This document shows, piece by piece, positions 43,618 to 51,529 of a stretch of 64,000 nucleotides of DNA. The notes under the pieces were generated by a model. The model saw only the letters and a list, made by a program, of their open reading frames with translations. It was not told the origin of the DNA and made no database searches. A program made the position numbers and the translations under genes. Position 1 is the first letter of the stretch. Every line of letters starts with the position of its first letter. This DNA comes from an uncultured Rhodospirillaceae bacterium (lineage in GTDB: Bacteria > Pseudomonadota > Alphaproteobacteria > Rhodospirillales > Magnetospirillaceae): contig CALABS010000036.1 of assembly GCA_937887565.1 (NCBI GenBank), forward strand, positions 124,001-188,000, in the 5' to 3' direction.

Positions 43618-44780
43618 GGCTTCACCCCCACGTAATGCGTCACCGGCGCGGCCGGCGCCCAGGTGTGAAAGCGGCCGGTGGCCTCCAGGCGGGCCACCGC
43701 CAATCGGGTCAGGGTACCGCCATGGGCGGCGTGGAAGGCCAGCAGCACCGCCTCGGCCTCGGTGGTGACCGCGTTGGCCACCAGCCGCCCGCCGGGCCGC
43801 AACGCCTGCCAGCCGGCGTCCAGCACGCCGGGGGCGGAAACGCCGCCGCCGACGAACACCGCGTCGGGGTCGGACCAGGGCAGCCCGTCGGGCGCCCGGG
43901 CCTGGACGATCTCCAGGCCGGGCGTGCCAAGGGTGACCGCGTTGCGCGCGATGCGGGCGGCGCGGGCGGGATGGTCCTCGATGGCGACGGCGCGGCCGCC
44001 GGCCCGCATCCATTCGATGGCCACCGAGCCCGATCCGGCGCCCACGTCCCACAGCAGGCGGCCGGGCAGCGGCGCCAGCGACGACAAGGTGACGGCGCGG
44101 ATCTCGCGCTTGGTCAGCTGGCCGTCATGCTCGAAGGCGTCGTCGGGCAGGCCCGGCACCAGCGGCAGGCCGGTCCCGCCGGTCACCTCGACCGCCACCA
44201 CGTTCAGGGGATCGAACGGTCCTTGAGTGATCTCGGTCACCCTTTCGGCCGTCCCGCCCAGCCGTTCCAGCACGGTGACGCGCGAAGCGCCGAAGCCCCG
44301 CGCCGCCAGCAGCGCGGCCACGGCGGCCGGCGTCGAGCCATCCTCGGACAGCACCAGCAGGCGGCGGCCGGCCTGGAAATGCAGGGCCAGGGCGTCCAGC
44401 GGGCGGCCGTGGGCGGTCAGGCACGCCACATCCTGAAGCGGCCATTTCAGCCGCGCGGCGGCCAGCGAAAAGGCGCCGGGATGGGGCACCACGGTGATCT
44501 CGCCCGGATCGAACCAGCGCGCCAGCGTGGCGCCGGCGCCGAACCACATGGGATCGCCCGAGGCCAGGGTGGCGACGCGGCGGGGGCGCAGCCTCTCCAA
44601 CAACTCCCGGCCGGCGGCGAAGGGCGATGGCCACGGGTGACGCTCCTGGGCGCCGGGGATCATGGCCAGATGGCGGTCGCCGCCCACCAGCACCTCGGCG
44701 GACGCGACGATAGCGCGCGCGGCCGGCGACAGGCCGTCCAGCCCGTCCTCGCCGATGCCGATGATCGCCAGCCAGCTCAT
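43614..44780 (-). CDS. cobL: Precorrin-6Y C5,15-methyltransferase (decarboxylating)
   Basis: A 388-residue fusion of CbiE and CbiT activities. The N-terminal half is a tetrapyrrole methylase (MSWLAIIGIGEDGLDGLSPAARAIVASAEVLVGGDRHL, then VPHPGAFSLAAARLKWPLQDV). The C-terminal half is a Rossmann methyltransferase with LLWDVGAGSGSVAIEWMR and VFVGGGVSAPGVLDAGW, which methylates C15 and decarboxylates the acetate side chain on C12. The start at 44780 overlaps the cobH stop, so the longer frame running back through cobH is rejected. Confidence 0.95.
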   Translation of the reverse strand: MSWLAIIGIGEDGLDGLSPAARAIVASAEVLVGGDRHLAMIPGAQERHPWPSPFAAGRELLERLRPRRVATLASGDPMWFGAGATLARWFDPGEITVVPHPGAFSLAAARLKWPLQDVACLTAHGRPLDALALHFQAGRRLLVLSEDGSTPAAVAALLAARGFGASRVTVLERLGGTAERVTEITQGPFDPLNVVAVEVTGGTGLPLVPGLPDDAFEHDGQLTKREIRAVTLSSLAPLPGRLLWDVGAGSGSVAIEWMRAGGRAVAIEDHPARAARIARNAVTLGTPGLEIVQARAPDGLPWSDPDAVFVGGGVSAPGVLDAGWQALRPGGRLVANAVTTEAEAVLLAFHAAHGGTLTRLAVARLEATGRFHTWAPAAPVTHYVGVKP

Positions 44781-46300
44781 TCCTCGTTCCCCGCCGCCAG
44801 CGCGTTGACCGCCGCCGCCGCCATGGCGCTGCCGCCGCGGCGGCCGCGGATGCAGACGAAGGGCAGGCCCGACTGGATCAGCGCCTCCTTGGATTCCTCG
44901 GCGCCCACGAAGCCGACCGCGAAGCCCAGCACCAGGGCCGGGCGGGGCGCGCCCTCCTCCATCATCTCCAACAGCCGGAACAGGGCGGTGGGGGCATTGC
45001 CGACGGCCACCACGGCGCCGTCCAGATGGGGGCGCCAGAGTTCCACCGCCATGGCCGAGCGGGTGGTTCCCAGCTCGGCCGCCATGCGGGCCACCGACGG
45101 TTCGTTGAGGGTGCAGATCACCTTGTTGGCCAGTGGCAGGCGCCGCGCGATGACGCCGTGCACCACCATCTCGGCATCCGCCAGGATGGGGGCGCCGCGC
45201 CGCAGCGCCTCGCGGCCGGCCGCACCGGCGCCGTCGCTCCAGGCCAGGTCGGCGACGGCATCGGTCATGCCGCAGGCATGCACCACCCGCACCGCCAGGT
45301 CGCGCAGGTCGTCGGGCACCCGCGCCAGGTCGGCCTCGCGGCGGATGGTGGCGAAGCTCTGGCGGTAGATCTCGGCCGGATCCTTGATCCAGGCGCGAAT
45401 GTCGACGCGGGCCGCGCCGGTGACGCCGAGAATCCACCCTTCCTCGCCCTCCACCACCGCCCGCTCGGCGTCGGTCAGGCCGGGGTCGCCGGCGAACAGG
45501 GCGGACAGCCGGCCCCGCTGATCCAGCTCGGCGAAGTGCCGGCTCAGGGCCACGACCTGGGCGCGGTCCTTGACCTCGCCGCCGACGGGGGCGGCCGGAA
45601 CCATCGACGGATAGACCTCGGCCAGCAGGATGCGCCAGTCGGAGGATTTTTGCAGGGGCCGGAGGCCGGTCTCGAACGGCCAGACGCGGGTCACCTCGGC
45701 CAGGCCGTGATACCGGCGCAGCTCGTCGGCGCGGGGAATGCCGACCAGGGTCTGGCCGCCGACATTGCCCGCCGTCCACAGCTTCCACGGCGATTGCGGC
45801 CTGAGCCCGCGCCGGCTCGCCCGCTCCTCGGTCAGGCGGAAGTCGGGGAACGGCGAGGCGGTGTCGGGGCGCCGGCAGCCCAGGGTCTCGCCGGCATCCG
45901 CCGCGTCGCAGCCCCAAAACGGCGCCGCCCGGCCGCAAAGCTCGGCGTTGAGCCTGGCCGCCACCTCGAAGCGGTTGTTGTCGTTGTCGGCCTTGTCGCG
46001 GATGTCGGTGGCCAGCCGCCGCCAGACGGTGCGCCAGTCGCCGCCCAGCCCGCCCGCGAATCCGCGCGGCAGGCCGAAGGCGAAGTCGAACCCGACCAGG
46101 ACGGTCAGCCCGCGCGCGGCCAGGTCCGAGAGAAGGTCCGCTAGGTCTTCGACCGCCTGCTGCCGGGTGGCCGGGTTGGCGACGGTCAGGCTGTGGTCGT
46201 CCCTCAGCAGGCACGCCCACCACACCCCGTTGGCGCCGCGCACCGGCCGGCGGGCGGCGCTCCAGTCCACCATCACATAGGCGTCGAAGACCGGCTCCAC
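44777..46300 (-). CDS. cobH: Precorrin-8X methylmutase (CobH/CbiC) with an extra N-terminal domain
   Basis: A 507-residue protein, over twice the usual CobH length. The methylmutase is the last 209 residues, beginning near DIRAWIKDPAEIYRQSFATIRREADL, with the catalytic histidine in VRVVHACGMTDAV (H341) and the NAPTALFRLLEMM block. It moves the C11 methyl group to C12. Residues 1 to about 290 form an additional domain, AYVMVDWSAARRPVRG ... VLVGFDFAFGLPRGFAG, which resembles DUF429-like, RNase H-fold proteins; its role is unknown. One continuous frame supports a real fusion. The gene lies nine bases downstream of cbiX. Confidence 0.9.
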   Translation of the reverse strand: MEPVFDAYVMVDWSAARRPVRGANGVWWACLLRDDHSLTVANPATRQQAVEDLADLLSDLAARGLTVLVGFDFAFGLPRGFAGGLGGDWRTVWRRLATDIRDKADNDNNRFEVAARLNAELCGRAAPFWGCDAADAGETLGCRRPDTASPFPDFRLTEERASRRGLRPQSPWKLWTAGNVGGQTLVGIPRADELRRYHGLAEVTRVWPFETGLRPLQKSSDWRILLAEVYPSMVPAAPVGGEVKDRAQVVALSRHFAELDQRGRLSALFAGDPGLTDAERAVVEGEEGWILGVTGAARVDIRAWIKDPAEIYRQSFATIRREADLARVPDDLRDLAVRVVHACGMTDAVADLAWSDGAGAAGREALRRGAPILADAEMVVHGVIARRLPLANKVICTLNEPSVARMAAELGTTRSAMAVELWRPHLDGAVVAVGNAPTALFRLLEMMEEGAPRPALVLGFAVGFVGAEESKEALIQSGLPFVCIRGRRGGSAMAAAAVNALAAGNEE

Positions 46301-46309
46301 CGCGCCGCC

Positions 46310-47278
46310 TCAGTCGTGGTGATGGTGGTGGTGATGATGATGACCATGGCCGTGGCCGTGGCCGTGATGGTGATCATGATCATGGTGATGGTGGTCGTCG
46401 TCGGTGCCGATGCCGCGCACGTGGTGGTGATGGCCGGCCTGGACGGCGCCGACGCTGGCCTCGAAGCCCACCACCTGTTCGCGGTACTTGCACAGCGTGC
46501 AGTTCATGTGGGTCTCGCCCCTCAGGATCTCCTCGACCCGCTCGACGAAGCTGTCGATGACCAAGGGATGGTCGTTGAGATAGGGCGCCTTGACGATCTC
46601 GACGCCCGGATGGGCCGCCGCCGCCTCGTCGGCCCAGTCGTAGATGCGCTTGACCAGGATGCCGGTGAACAGGAAATAAGGGAAGACGATGATGCGCTTG
46701 AAGCCCAGCCGCGTCACCGTCGCCAGCGCCCGGTCGACCAGGGGATAGGCGACCCCGGAATAGGCCACCTCGGCCCAGCCGAAGCCCATGCCTTCCCACA
46801 GCATGCGGGCCACCTTCGACACGTTGGAATTGGCGTCGGGGTCGTTGGTGCCGCGCCCGACCACCAGCAGCAGCGTGTCCTTGCGCTCGATTCCGGTCTT
46901 GGCGGCCTTTTCGGCCTCCTCGATGCGGGCGGCGGCGGCGTTGACCAGCTTGAGGTCGATGGCCAGCTCGCGCCCGAAGGCGATCTCGATGCCGGGGTTC
47001 TCGGCCGCGAAGGTGTTGATCTCCCACGGCAGGTCGTTCTTGACGTGGCCGGCGGCGAACAGCATGCCGGGCACGGCCAGGATGCGGCCGACCCCGGCCT
47101 CCTTCAGCTTGTCCAGGCCGTCGCGGATGATGGGGCGGGCGAATTCCAGATAGCCGCTTTCCACCGCGTACTGGGGCAGCCGTGCCCGCAGATGGGTCGC
47201 CAGGGAGTCGAACTCCCGGATGGCGTCGCCGTCGCGGCTGCCGTGGCCGCAGATCATCACTCCCGTCTTCACCGTCAT
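46310..47278 (-). CDS. cbiX: Sirohydrochlorin cobaltochelatase CbiX with His-rich tail
   Basis: A 322-residue long-form CbiX that inserts Co2+ into sirohydrochlorin, opening the cobalt-early pathway. The first half has VMICGHGSRDGDAI (H12) and LFAAGHVKND (H78), the second half LLLVVGRGTNDPDANSN. After the chelatase domains comes an M-x-C-x-x-C motif (M258, C260, C263), known in Bacillus megaterium CbiX to hold a [4Fe-4S] cluster. The tail is extreme: about 24 of the last 40 residues are histidine, mixed with D and G, probably for binding or storing cobalt or nickel. It is the first gene of the leftward cobalamin operon. Confidence 0.93.
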   Translation of the reverse strand: MTVKTGVMICGHGSRDGDAIREFDSLATHLRARLPQYAVESGYLEFARPIIRDGLDKLKEAGVGRILAVPGMLFAAGHVKNDLPWEINTFAAENPGIEIAFGRELAIDLKLVNAAAARIEEAEKAAKTGIERKDTLLLVVGRGTNDPDANSNVSKVARMLWEGMGFGWAEVAYSGVAYPLVDRALATVTRLGFKRIIVFPYFLFTGILVKRIYDWADEAAAAHPGVEIVKAPYLNDHPLVIDSFVERVEEILRGETHMNCTLCKYREQVVGFEASVGAVQAGHHHHVRGIGTDDDHHHHDHDHHHGHGHGHGHHHHHHHHHD

Positions 47279-47433
47279 GCGCGTGGTCCTTGCCTTCGTG
47301 CGTTGTCTCTGCCCCGGCTGGTCCGTGCCTCCGGCCGGGCGGTGCGAGCGCGGACTATAGGCGCATTCGCCGCGCCCGCTCAAGCGCCGGGGGTGGCGTT
47401 GCCAGCCGCCCGCGCGGCCCGTATGCTCGCCCC

Positions 47434-48429
47434 ATGCTTCCGCTCGCCACCCAATTCGGCCACGCGCCCGACGCGCTGTTCATCCTGTTCCTCGCCATCG
47501 CGCTCGACGCCATGCTGGGGGAGATGGGGCCGCTGTTCCGCGTCCTGCCGCATCCGGTGGTGGTGATTGGCCGGCTGGTCGCGGCGCTGGACAGGCGCCT
47601 CAACCGGCCCGAGCGGGGCGAGCCGGCGCGCCGGCGGCGGGGCGTGCTGCTGGTGGTGCTGGTGGTGGGCCCGGCCGCCGCCGCCGGGGCCGCCATCGCC
47701 TTCGTGGCCCGCGCCCTTCCCCATGCCTGGCTGGTCGAGGCCTTCGTCGTCGCCACCTTGTTGGCCCAGCGCAGCCTGTTCGACCATGTGAACGACGTCG
47801 CCCGGGCGCTGGAGGACAAGGGACTGGAGGCCGGCCGCCACGCGGTGTCGCGCATCGTCGGGCGCGACACCCAGGCCCTGGACGAGCACGGGGTGGCGCG
47901 GGCCGGCATCGAGAGCCTGGCCGAGAACTTCTCGGACGCGGTGGCGGCGCCGGTGTTCTGGTACGTCCTGCTGGGCCTGCCGGGCATGCTGGCCTACAAG
48001 GCGGTGAACACGCTCGACAGCATGGTCGGTCACCGCAACGACAAATACCGCGCCTTCGGCTGGGCGTCGGCGCGGCTGGACGACGTGATGAACCTGGTTC
48101 CCGCCCGTCTCGCCGGGATGATCCTCGCCGTCGCGGCGCTGTTCTCGGCCGGCGCCCGGCCCATCGCGGCGCTGCGCACCATGGCCGCCGACGCCCGCCA
48201 TCACAAGAGCCCCAATTCCGGCTGGCCCGAGGCGGCCATGGCCGGCGCCCTGGGACTGGCGCTGGGGGGGCCGCGCAAATATCCGGGCCTGACCGTGGAC
48301 GAGCGGTGGATCGGCTCGGGCCGTGCCCGGGCCACGGTTGCCGACATCGACCGCGCCCTCCACCTGTTCATGGTGGCCTGCGTCGTGGACGCCGGTCTGG
48401 TGGCGGCTCTGATGTGGGTCCAGGCATGA
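47434..48429 (+). CDS. cbiB: Adenosylcobinamide-phosphate synthase CbiB (CobD)
   Basis: A 331-residue inner-membrane protein that attaches aminopropanol to adenosylcobyric acid. Several hydrophobic segments are present, with the family motifs HPVVVIGRLVAALDRRLN, GIESLAENFSDAVAAPVFWYVLLGLPG, YKAVNTLDSMVGHRNDKYRAFGWASARLDDV and HKSPNSGWPEAAMAGAL. The ATG at 47434 is chosen over longer frames. It is divergent from cbiX, with 155 bases between the starts, and overlaps the MFS gene by ATGA. Confidence 0.95.
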   Translation: MLPLATQFGHAPDALFILFLAIALDAMLGEMGPLFRVLPHPVVVIGRLVAALDRRLNRPERGEPARRRRGVLLVVLVVGPAAAAGAAIAFVARALPHAWLVEAFVVATLLAQRSLFDHVNDVARALEDKGLEAGRHAVSRIVGRDTQALDEHGVARAGIESLAENFSDAVAAPVFWYVLLGLPGMLAYKAVNTLDSMVGHRNDKYRAFGWASARLDDVMNLVPARLAGMILAVAALFSAGARPIAALRTMAADARHHKSPNSGWPEAAMAGALGLALGGPRKYPGLTVDERWIGSGRARATVADIDRALHLFMVACVVDAGLVAALMWVQA

Positions 48430-49715
48430 GCGGCAGGTGGCGGGCCATCGCATTGGTGGCCGCGTGTCAGGTCATGGCGTTCTCGCTGTGGTTCTCGGCC
48501 ACGGCGGTGCTGCCGGCGCTGAGCGCCGAGGGCGGCCTCGACGCCTTCCAGTCGTCGCTGTTCACCAGCGTCGTGGCGATCGGTTTCGTCTGCGGAACCT
48601 TGACCAGCGCCGTCCTCGGCCTTGCCGACCGCTGGGAGCTGCATCATTTCTTCCGCGCCTCGGCGTGGGTGGCGGCGGCGGCCAATCTGGGGCTGCTGGC
48701 GTTCGATCCCGCCTCGCCCTGGGTGCTGGTCTGCCGCCTGGTGACCGGATTCTGCATGGCCGGGATCTATCCGGTGGGCATGAAGATGGCCGCGACCTGG
48801 GCACGTGTCCTGCCCCCGGCATCGAATGATGCCGGGGATGAGCATGCCACGAAATCGACGGGTCGCGCCTCGATTGCCGGCAATCGCGGCGCGGGGAGCG
48901 ACATGGGGCTGCTGGTGGGGCTGCTGGTCGGCGCCCTGACCCTCGGCTCGGGCTCGCCGCATCTGTTCAACGCCCTGGGCGGTCTGGACTGGCGGCTGAC
49001 CGTCGCGCTGGCCTCGGTCTCGGCGGGGCTGGCCGGCCTGTTGGTCGGCCGCGTCCGCCTGGGCCCCAATCTCGCCAAGTCGCCGCCCTTCGAGCCCGCC
49101 TATGTCCTCAACGCCTTCCGCGACAAGGCGCTCAGGCTCGCCAACATGGGCTATTGGGGCCACCAATGGGAGCTCTACGCCATGTGGGCGTGGATCGGCG
49201 CCTTCCTGACCGCCAGTTTCGCGGTCCGGGGCGTCGCCGCCGAATGGGCCGGCGCCGCCACCTTCCTGGTGGTGGGGCTGGGCGGCGCCGTCGGCTGCCT
49301 GGGCGGCGGCTGGCTCGCCGATCGCTGGGGCCGGACCACGGTGACCATGGCGGCCATGGGGTCCAGCGGCACGCTGGCGCTGCTGGCCGGGCTCACCTTC
49401 GGCGCGCCGGTCTGGCTGACGGTGGCGGTGTGCCTGGCCTGGGGAGTGACGGTGGTGGCCGATTCGGCCCAGTTCTCGTCGAGCGTCATCGAGCTGTCCG
49501 ACCGCGCCCATGTGGGCACCATGCTCACCACCCAGACCTGTGTCGGCTTCCTGATCACCTTGGCGACGATCCATCTGGTTCCGGCGGCGGTCGAGGCGGT
49601 CGGCTGGCGGTGGGCCTTCGCCCTGCTGGCGCCGGGACCCTTCCTCGGCGCCTGGGCCATGGGTGCTTTGCGGCAGCGGCCCGAGGCGGCCCGGCTGGCC
49701 GGCGGCCGGCGCTGA
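48426..49715 (+). CDS. Major facilitator superfamily transporter with an inserted loop
   Basis: A 429-residue MFS permease with twelve likely membrane segments, starting RAIALVACQVMAFSLWFSATAV in style. Motif A-like sequence GGWLADRWGRTTV lies in the second half. Between segments 4 (GMKMAATWA) and 5 (MGLLVGLLVGALT) is an unusual hydrophilic stretch of about 31 residues rich in D, E, S, T and G, encoded by a palindrome-containing DNA segment at 48806-48898. Related transporters have only a short loop there. The substrate is unknown; overlap with cbiB hints at, but does not prove, a link to cobalamin. Confidence 0.85.
   Translation: MSGRWRAIALVAACQVMAFSLWFSATAVLPALSAEGGLDAFQSSLFTSVVAIGFVCGTLTSAVLGLADRWELHHFFRASAWVAAAANLGLLAFDPASPWVLVCRLVTGFCMAGIYPVGMKMAATWARVLPPASNDAGDEHATKSTGRASIAGNRGAGSDMGLLVGLLVGALTLGSGSPHLFNALGGLDWRLTVALASVSAGLAGLLVGRVRLGPNLAKSPPFEPAYVLNAFRDKALRLANMGYWGHQWELYAMWAWIGAFLTASFAVRGVAAEWAGAATFLVVGLGGAVGCLGGGWLADRWGRTTVTMAAMGSSGTLALLAGLTFGAPVWLTVAVCLAWGVTVVADSAQFSSSVIELSDRAHVGTMLTTQTCVGFLITLATIHLVPAAVEAVGWRWAFALLAPGPFLGAWAMGALRQRPEAARLAGGRR
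48806..48898 (+). repeat. Palindrome-rich segment inserted in frame in the MFS gene
   Basis: It contains a perfect stem CCCCGGCATC (48814-48823) / GATGCCGGGG (48828-48837) with loop GAAT, and a perfect 16-base palindrome CGATTGCCGGCAATCG (48871-48886). The segment keeps the reading frame open and adds about 31 residues to a loop between two membrane helices. Near-identical 10-base flanks (GCGACCTGGG at about 48792-48801 and GCGACATGGG at about 48898-48907) may be a target duplication. The boundaries are approximate. It recalls palindromic elements that insert in protein genes in Rickettsia. Confidence 0.6.
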
Positions 49716-49822
49716 GTCCAAAGGATGAGCACAATCGTCATTCCGTGCCGTTGACGGCCCGCGCGATCATCCGAATGATAGTGATACTCGGACGCGCGGG
49801 CGCCCGGCGGGAGGGGGTGCGG

Positions 49823-51529
49823 ATGACGATGCCACGGCAGCATGGGGTGCTTTGGCGGTACAAGGGCCGGCTCGTCGCCCTGGTGCTGACCGCCATCCTG
49901 TGCGCCAACTGGACCTGGCAGACCCTGGAGCGCCGGACCCAGGCGGTGGCGGAGGGCGACCGGCTGGTGGCGTCGCTGACCCGCTCGCTGGAATTCCATG
50001 TCACCAGCTCGCTGCGCTCGATCACGGCGCTGCTGGACGAGGCCGCCGACCGCATCGATCCCGGGCAATGGCCGCAGCCCGCCCTCCAGGCCTGGTTCCA
50101 CGCCCGCCTTGGCGGCTATCCCGAGGTGCGGGCCATGCAGATCGTCGATGCCGCCGGGGTTCGGCGGGGCGAGATCATCCTGCCCTCGGGGCGGCCGCCG
50201 CTGACCCTCAACGGGGCGCCGCGAGAGCGCGACTTCTTCCGCCGCCTCAGCCAGGAGCCCGTCACGACGCCGGTGATCGGGGCGCCGGTGATCAGCGCCA
50301 ACGGCGAGGGCTGCATCCCGCTGGCGCGGGCGATCATCGACCGCCAGGGACGGTTCGCCGGCCTGGTGGTGGTCGGGCTCGACGCCGGCGTCCTGCGCGA
50401 CATGCTGACCACGGTGGCGGTCGAGGAGGAGGGTGGGACCGCCCTGTTCCGCTCGGACGCGACCTTCCTGGCGCGGGTTCCCGGCCACGACAAATGGCTG
50501 GGCAAGGTGGTGACCAACAGCGCCGTCTTCAGCGAATTGCTGCCGCGGGGGCCGGTGGGGGTCGGCCACCTCACCGGCGTCGCCGACGGCAACGACAAGA
50601 TCGTCGCCTACCGGACCTTCGCCGACTATCCCATGGTGGTGGCGATCGGCGTCACCTTCCGCACCGTCCTCAGCGACTGGCGCGCCCAGGTTCTCAAGGA
50701 AGGCATCGCCAACGGGATCATGGTGGTGGCGATATTGGTCCTGGCCACCCTTTACGACCGCTGGGCCGAGGCCAGCCGGCGGCTGATGATCCAACTGGCG
50801 CTGAGCCACGAGGACCTGGAGCGCCAGGTGGCCGAACGCACCGCCCATCTGGCGGCCACCAACGCCGAACTGGCCCAGTTCACCTTCATCGCCTCGCACG
50901 ACCTGCAGGAACCGCTGCGATCGGTATCGAGCTTCCTGCAACTGCTGCGGCGGCGCTACCACGGCCGGCTGGGGCCGGAGGCCGACGAGTACATTGCCTT
51001 CGCGGTCGACGGCGCCCAGCGGATGTCGACCCTGCTCAACGACGTGCTGGCCTATTCCCAGATCGGGCGGCCGGGTCTGATTCCCCAGCGCTGCGACACT
51101 ACCGACCTGGCCCGCGACGCCCTGGCGACGGTGGGCGGCGGCGAGGGGGCCGTGGTGCGGATCGACCCCCTGCCGGCGGTGGTCGGGGTGCCGTCGCAGA
51201 TCCATTGCCTGTTCCAGAACCTGCTCGGCAACGCCCTCAAATACCGCAACCGCGATCGCCCCACGGAGGTGACGGTGTCGGCCGAGACGCAGGGGGGCGG
51301 CTGGGTGCGGCTGGCGGTGGCCGACAACGGCATCGGCATCGATCCCCAATACCACGACCGCATCTTCAAGATCTTCCAGCGCCTTCACCGCCGCGAGGAG
51401 TTCGAGGGGACCGGCATCGGCCTCGCCCTGTGCAAGAAGATCGTCGACTCCCATGGCGGCCGGCTGTGGGTGGAGTCGCGGCCGGGCGAGGGCAGCACCT
51501 TCTATTTCACCCTGCCTTTGGCCGAATGA
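49823..51529 (+). CDS. Sensor histidine kinase with an extracytoplasmic Cache-type domain
   Basis: A 568-residue kinase. An N-terminal membrane segment (about 15-33) is followed by a periplasmic double-Cache-like domain (about 40-290) with VRAMQIVDAAGVRRGEIILP and PVIGAPVISANGEGCIPLARAI, then a second segment (about 293-312), a coiled coil (LERQVAERTAHLAATNAEL), the HisKA histidine in FIASHDLQEPLR (H359), and an HATPase domain (NLLGNALKYR, DNGIGI, GTGIGLALCKKIV). It should sense a small molecule outside the cell. No response regulator is adjacent. The ATG at 49823 follows a GGGAGGGG. The 3' end overlaps the cobQ stop by 23 bases. Confidence 0.88.
   Translation: MTMPRQHGVLWRYKGRLVALVLTAILCANWTWQTLERRTQAVAEGDRLVASLTRSLEFHVTSSLRSITALLDEAADRIDPGQWPQPALQAWFHARLGGYPEVRAMQIVDAAGVRRGEIILPSGRPPLTLNGAPRERDFFRRLSQEPVTTPVIGAPVISANGEGCIPLARAIIDRQGRFAGLVVVGLDAGVLRDMLTTVAVEEEGGTALFRSDATFLARVPGHDKWLGKVVTNSAVFSELLPRGPVGVGHLTGVADGNDKIVAYRTFADYPMVVAIGVTFRTVLSDWRAQVLKEGIANGIMVVAILVLATLYDRWAEASRRLMIQLALSHEDLERQVAERTAHLAATNAELAQFTFIASHDLQEPLRSVSSFLQLLRRRYHGRLGPEADEYIAFAVDGAQRMSTLLNDVLAYSQIGRPGLIPQRCDTTDLARDALATVGGGEGAVVRIDPLPAVVGVPSQIHCLFQNLLGNALKYRNRDRPTEVTVSAETQGGGWVRLAVADNGIGIDPQYHDRIFKIFQRLHRREEFEGTGIGLALCKKIVDSHGGRLWVESRPGEGSTFYFTLPLAE

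Noticed and set aside
46314..46410. Simple-sequence repeat as a non-coding microsatellite
   Set aside because: The run is inside the open frame of cbiX and encodes the histidine-rich tail, a known type of extension in this family.
47279..47433. Possible cobalamin riboswitch between cbiX and cbiB
   Set aside because: The gap is only 155 bases and I see no B12-box-like sequence (GCCACTG) with the expected surroundings on either strand.
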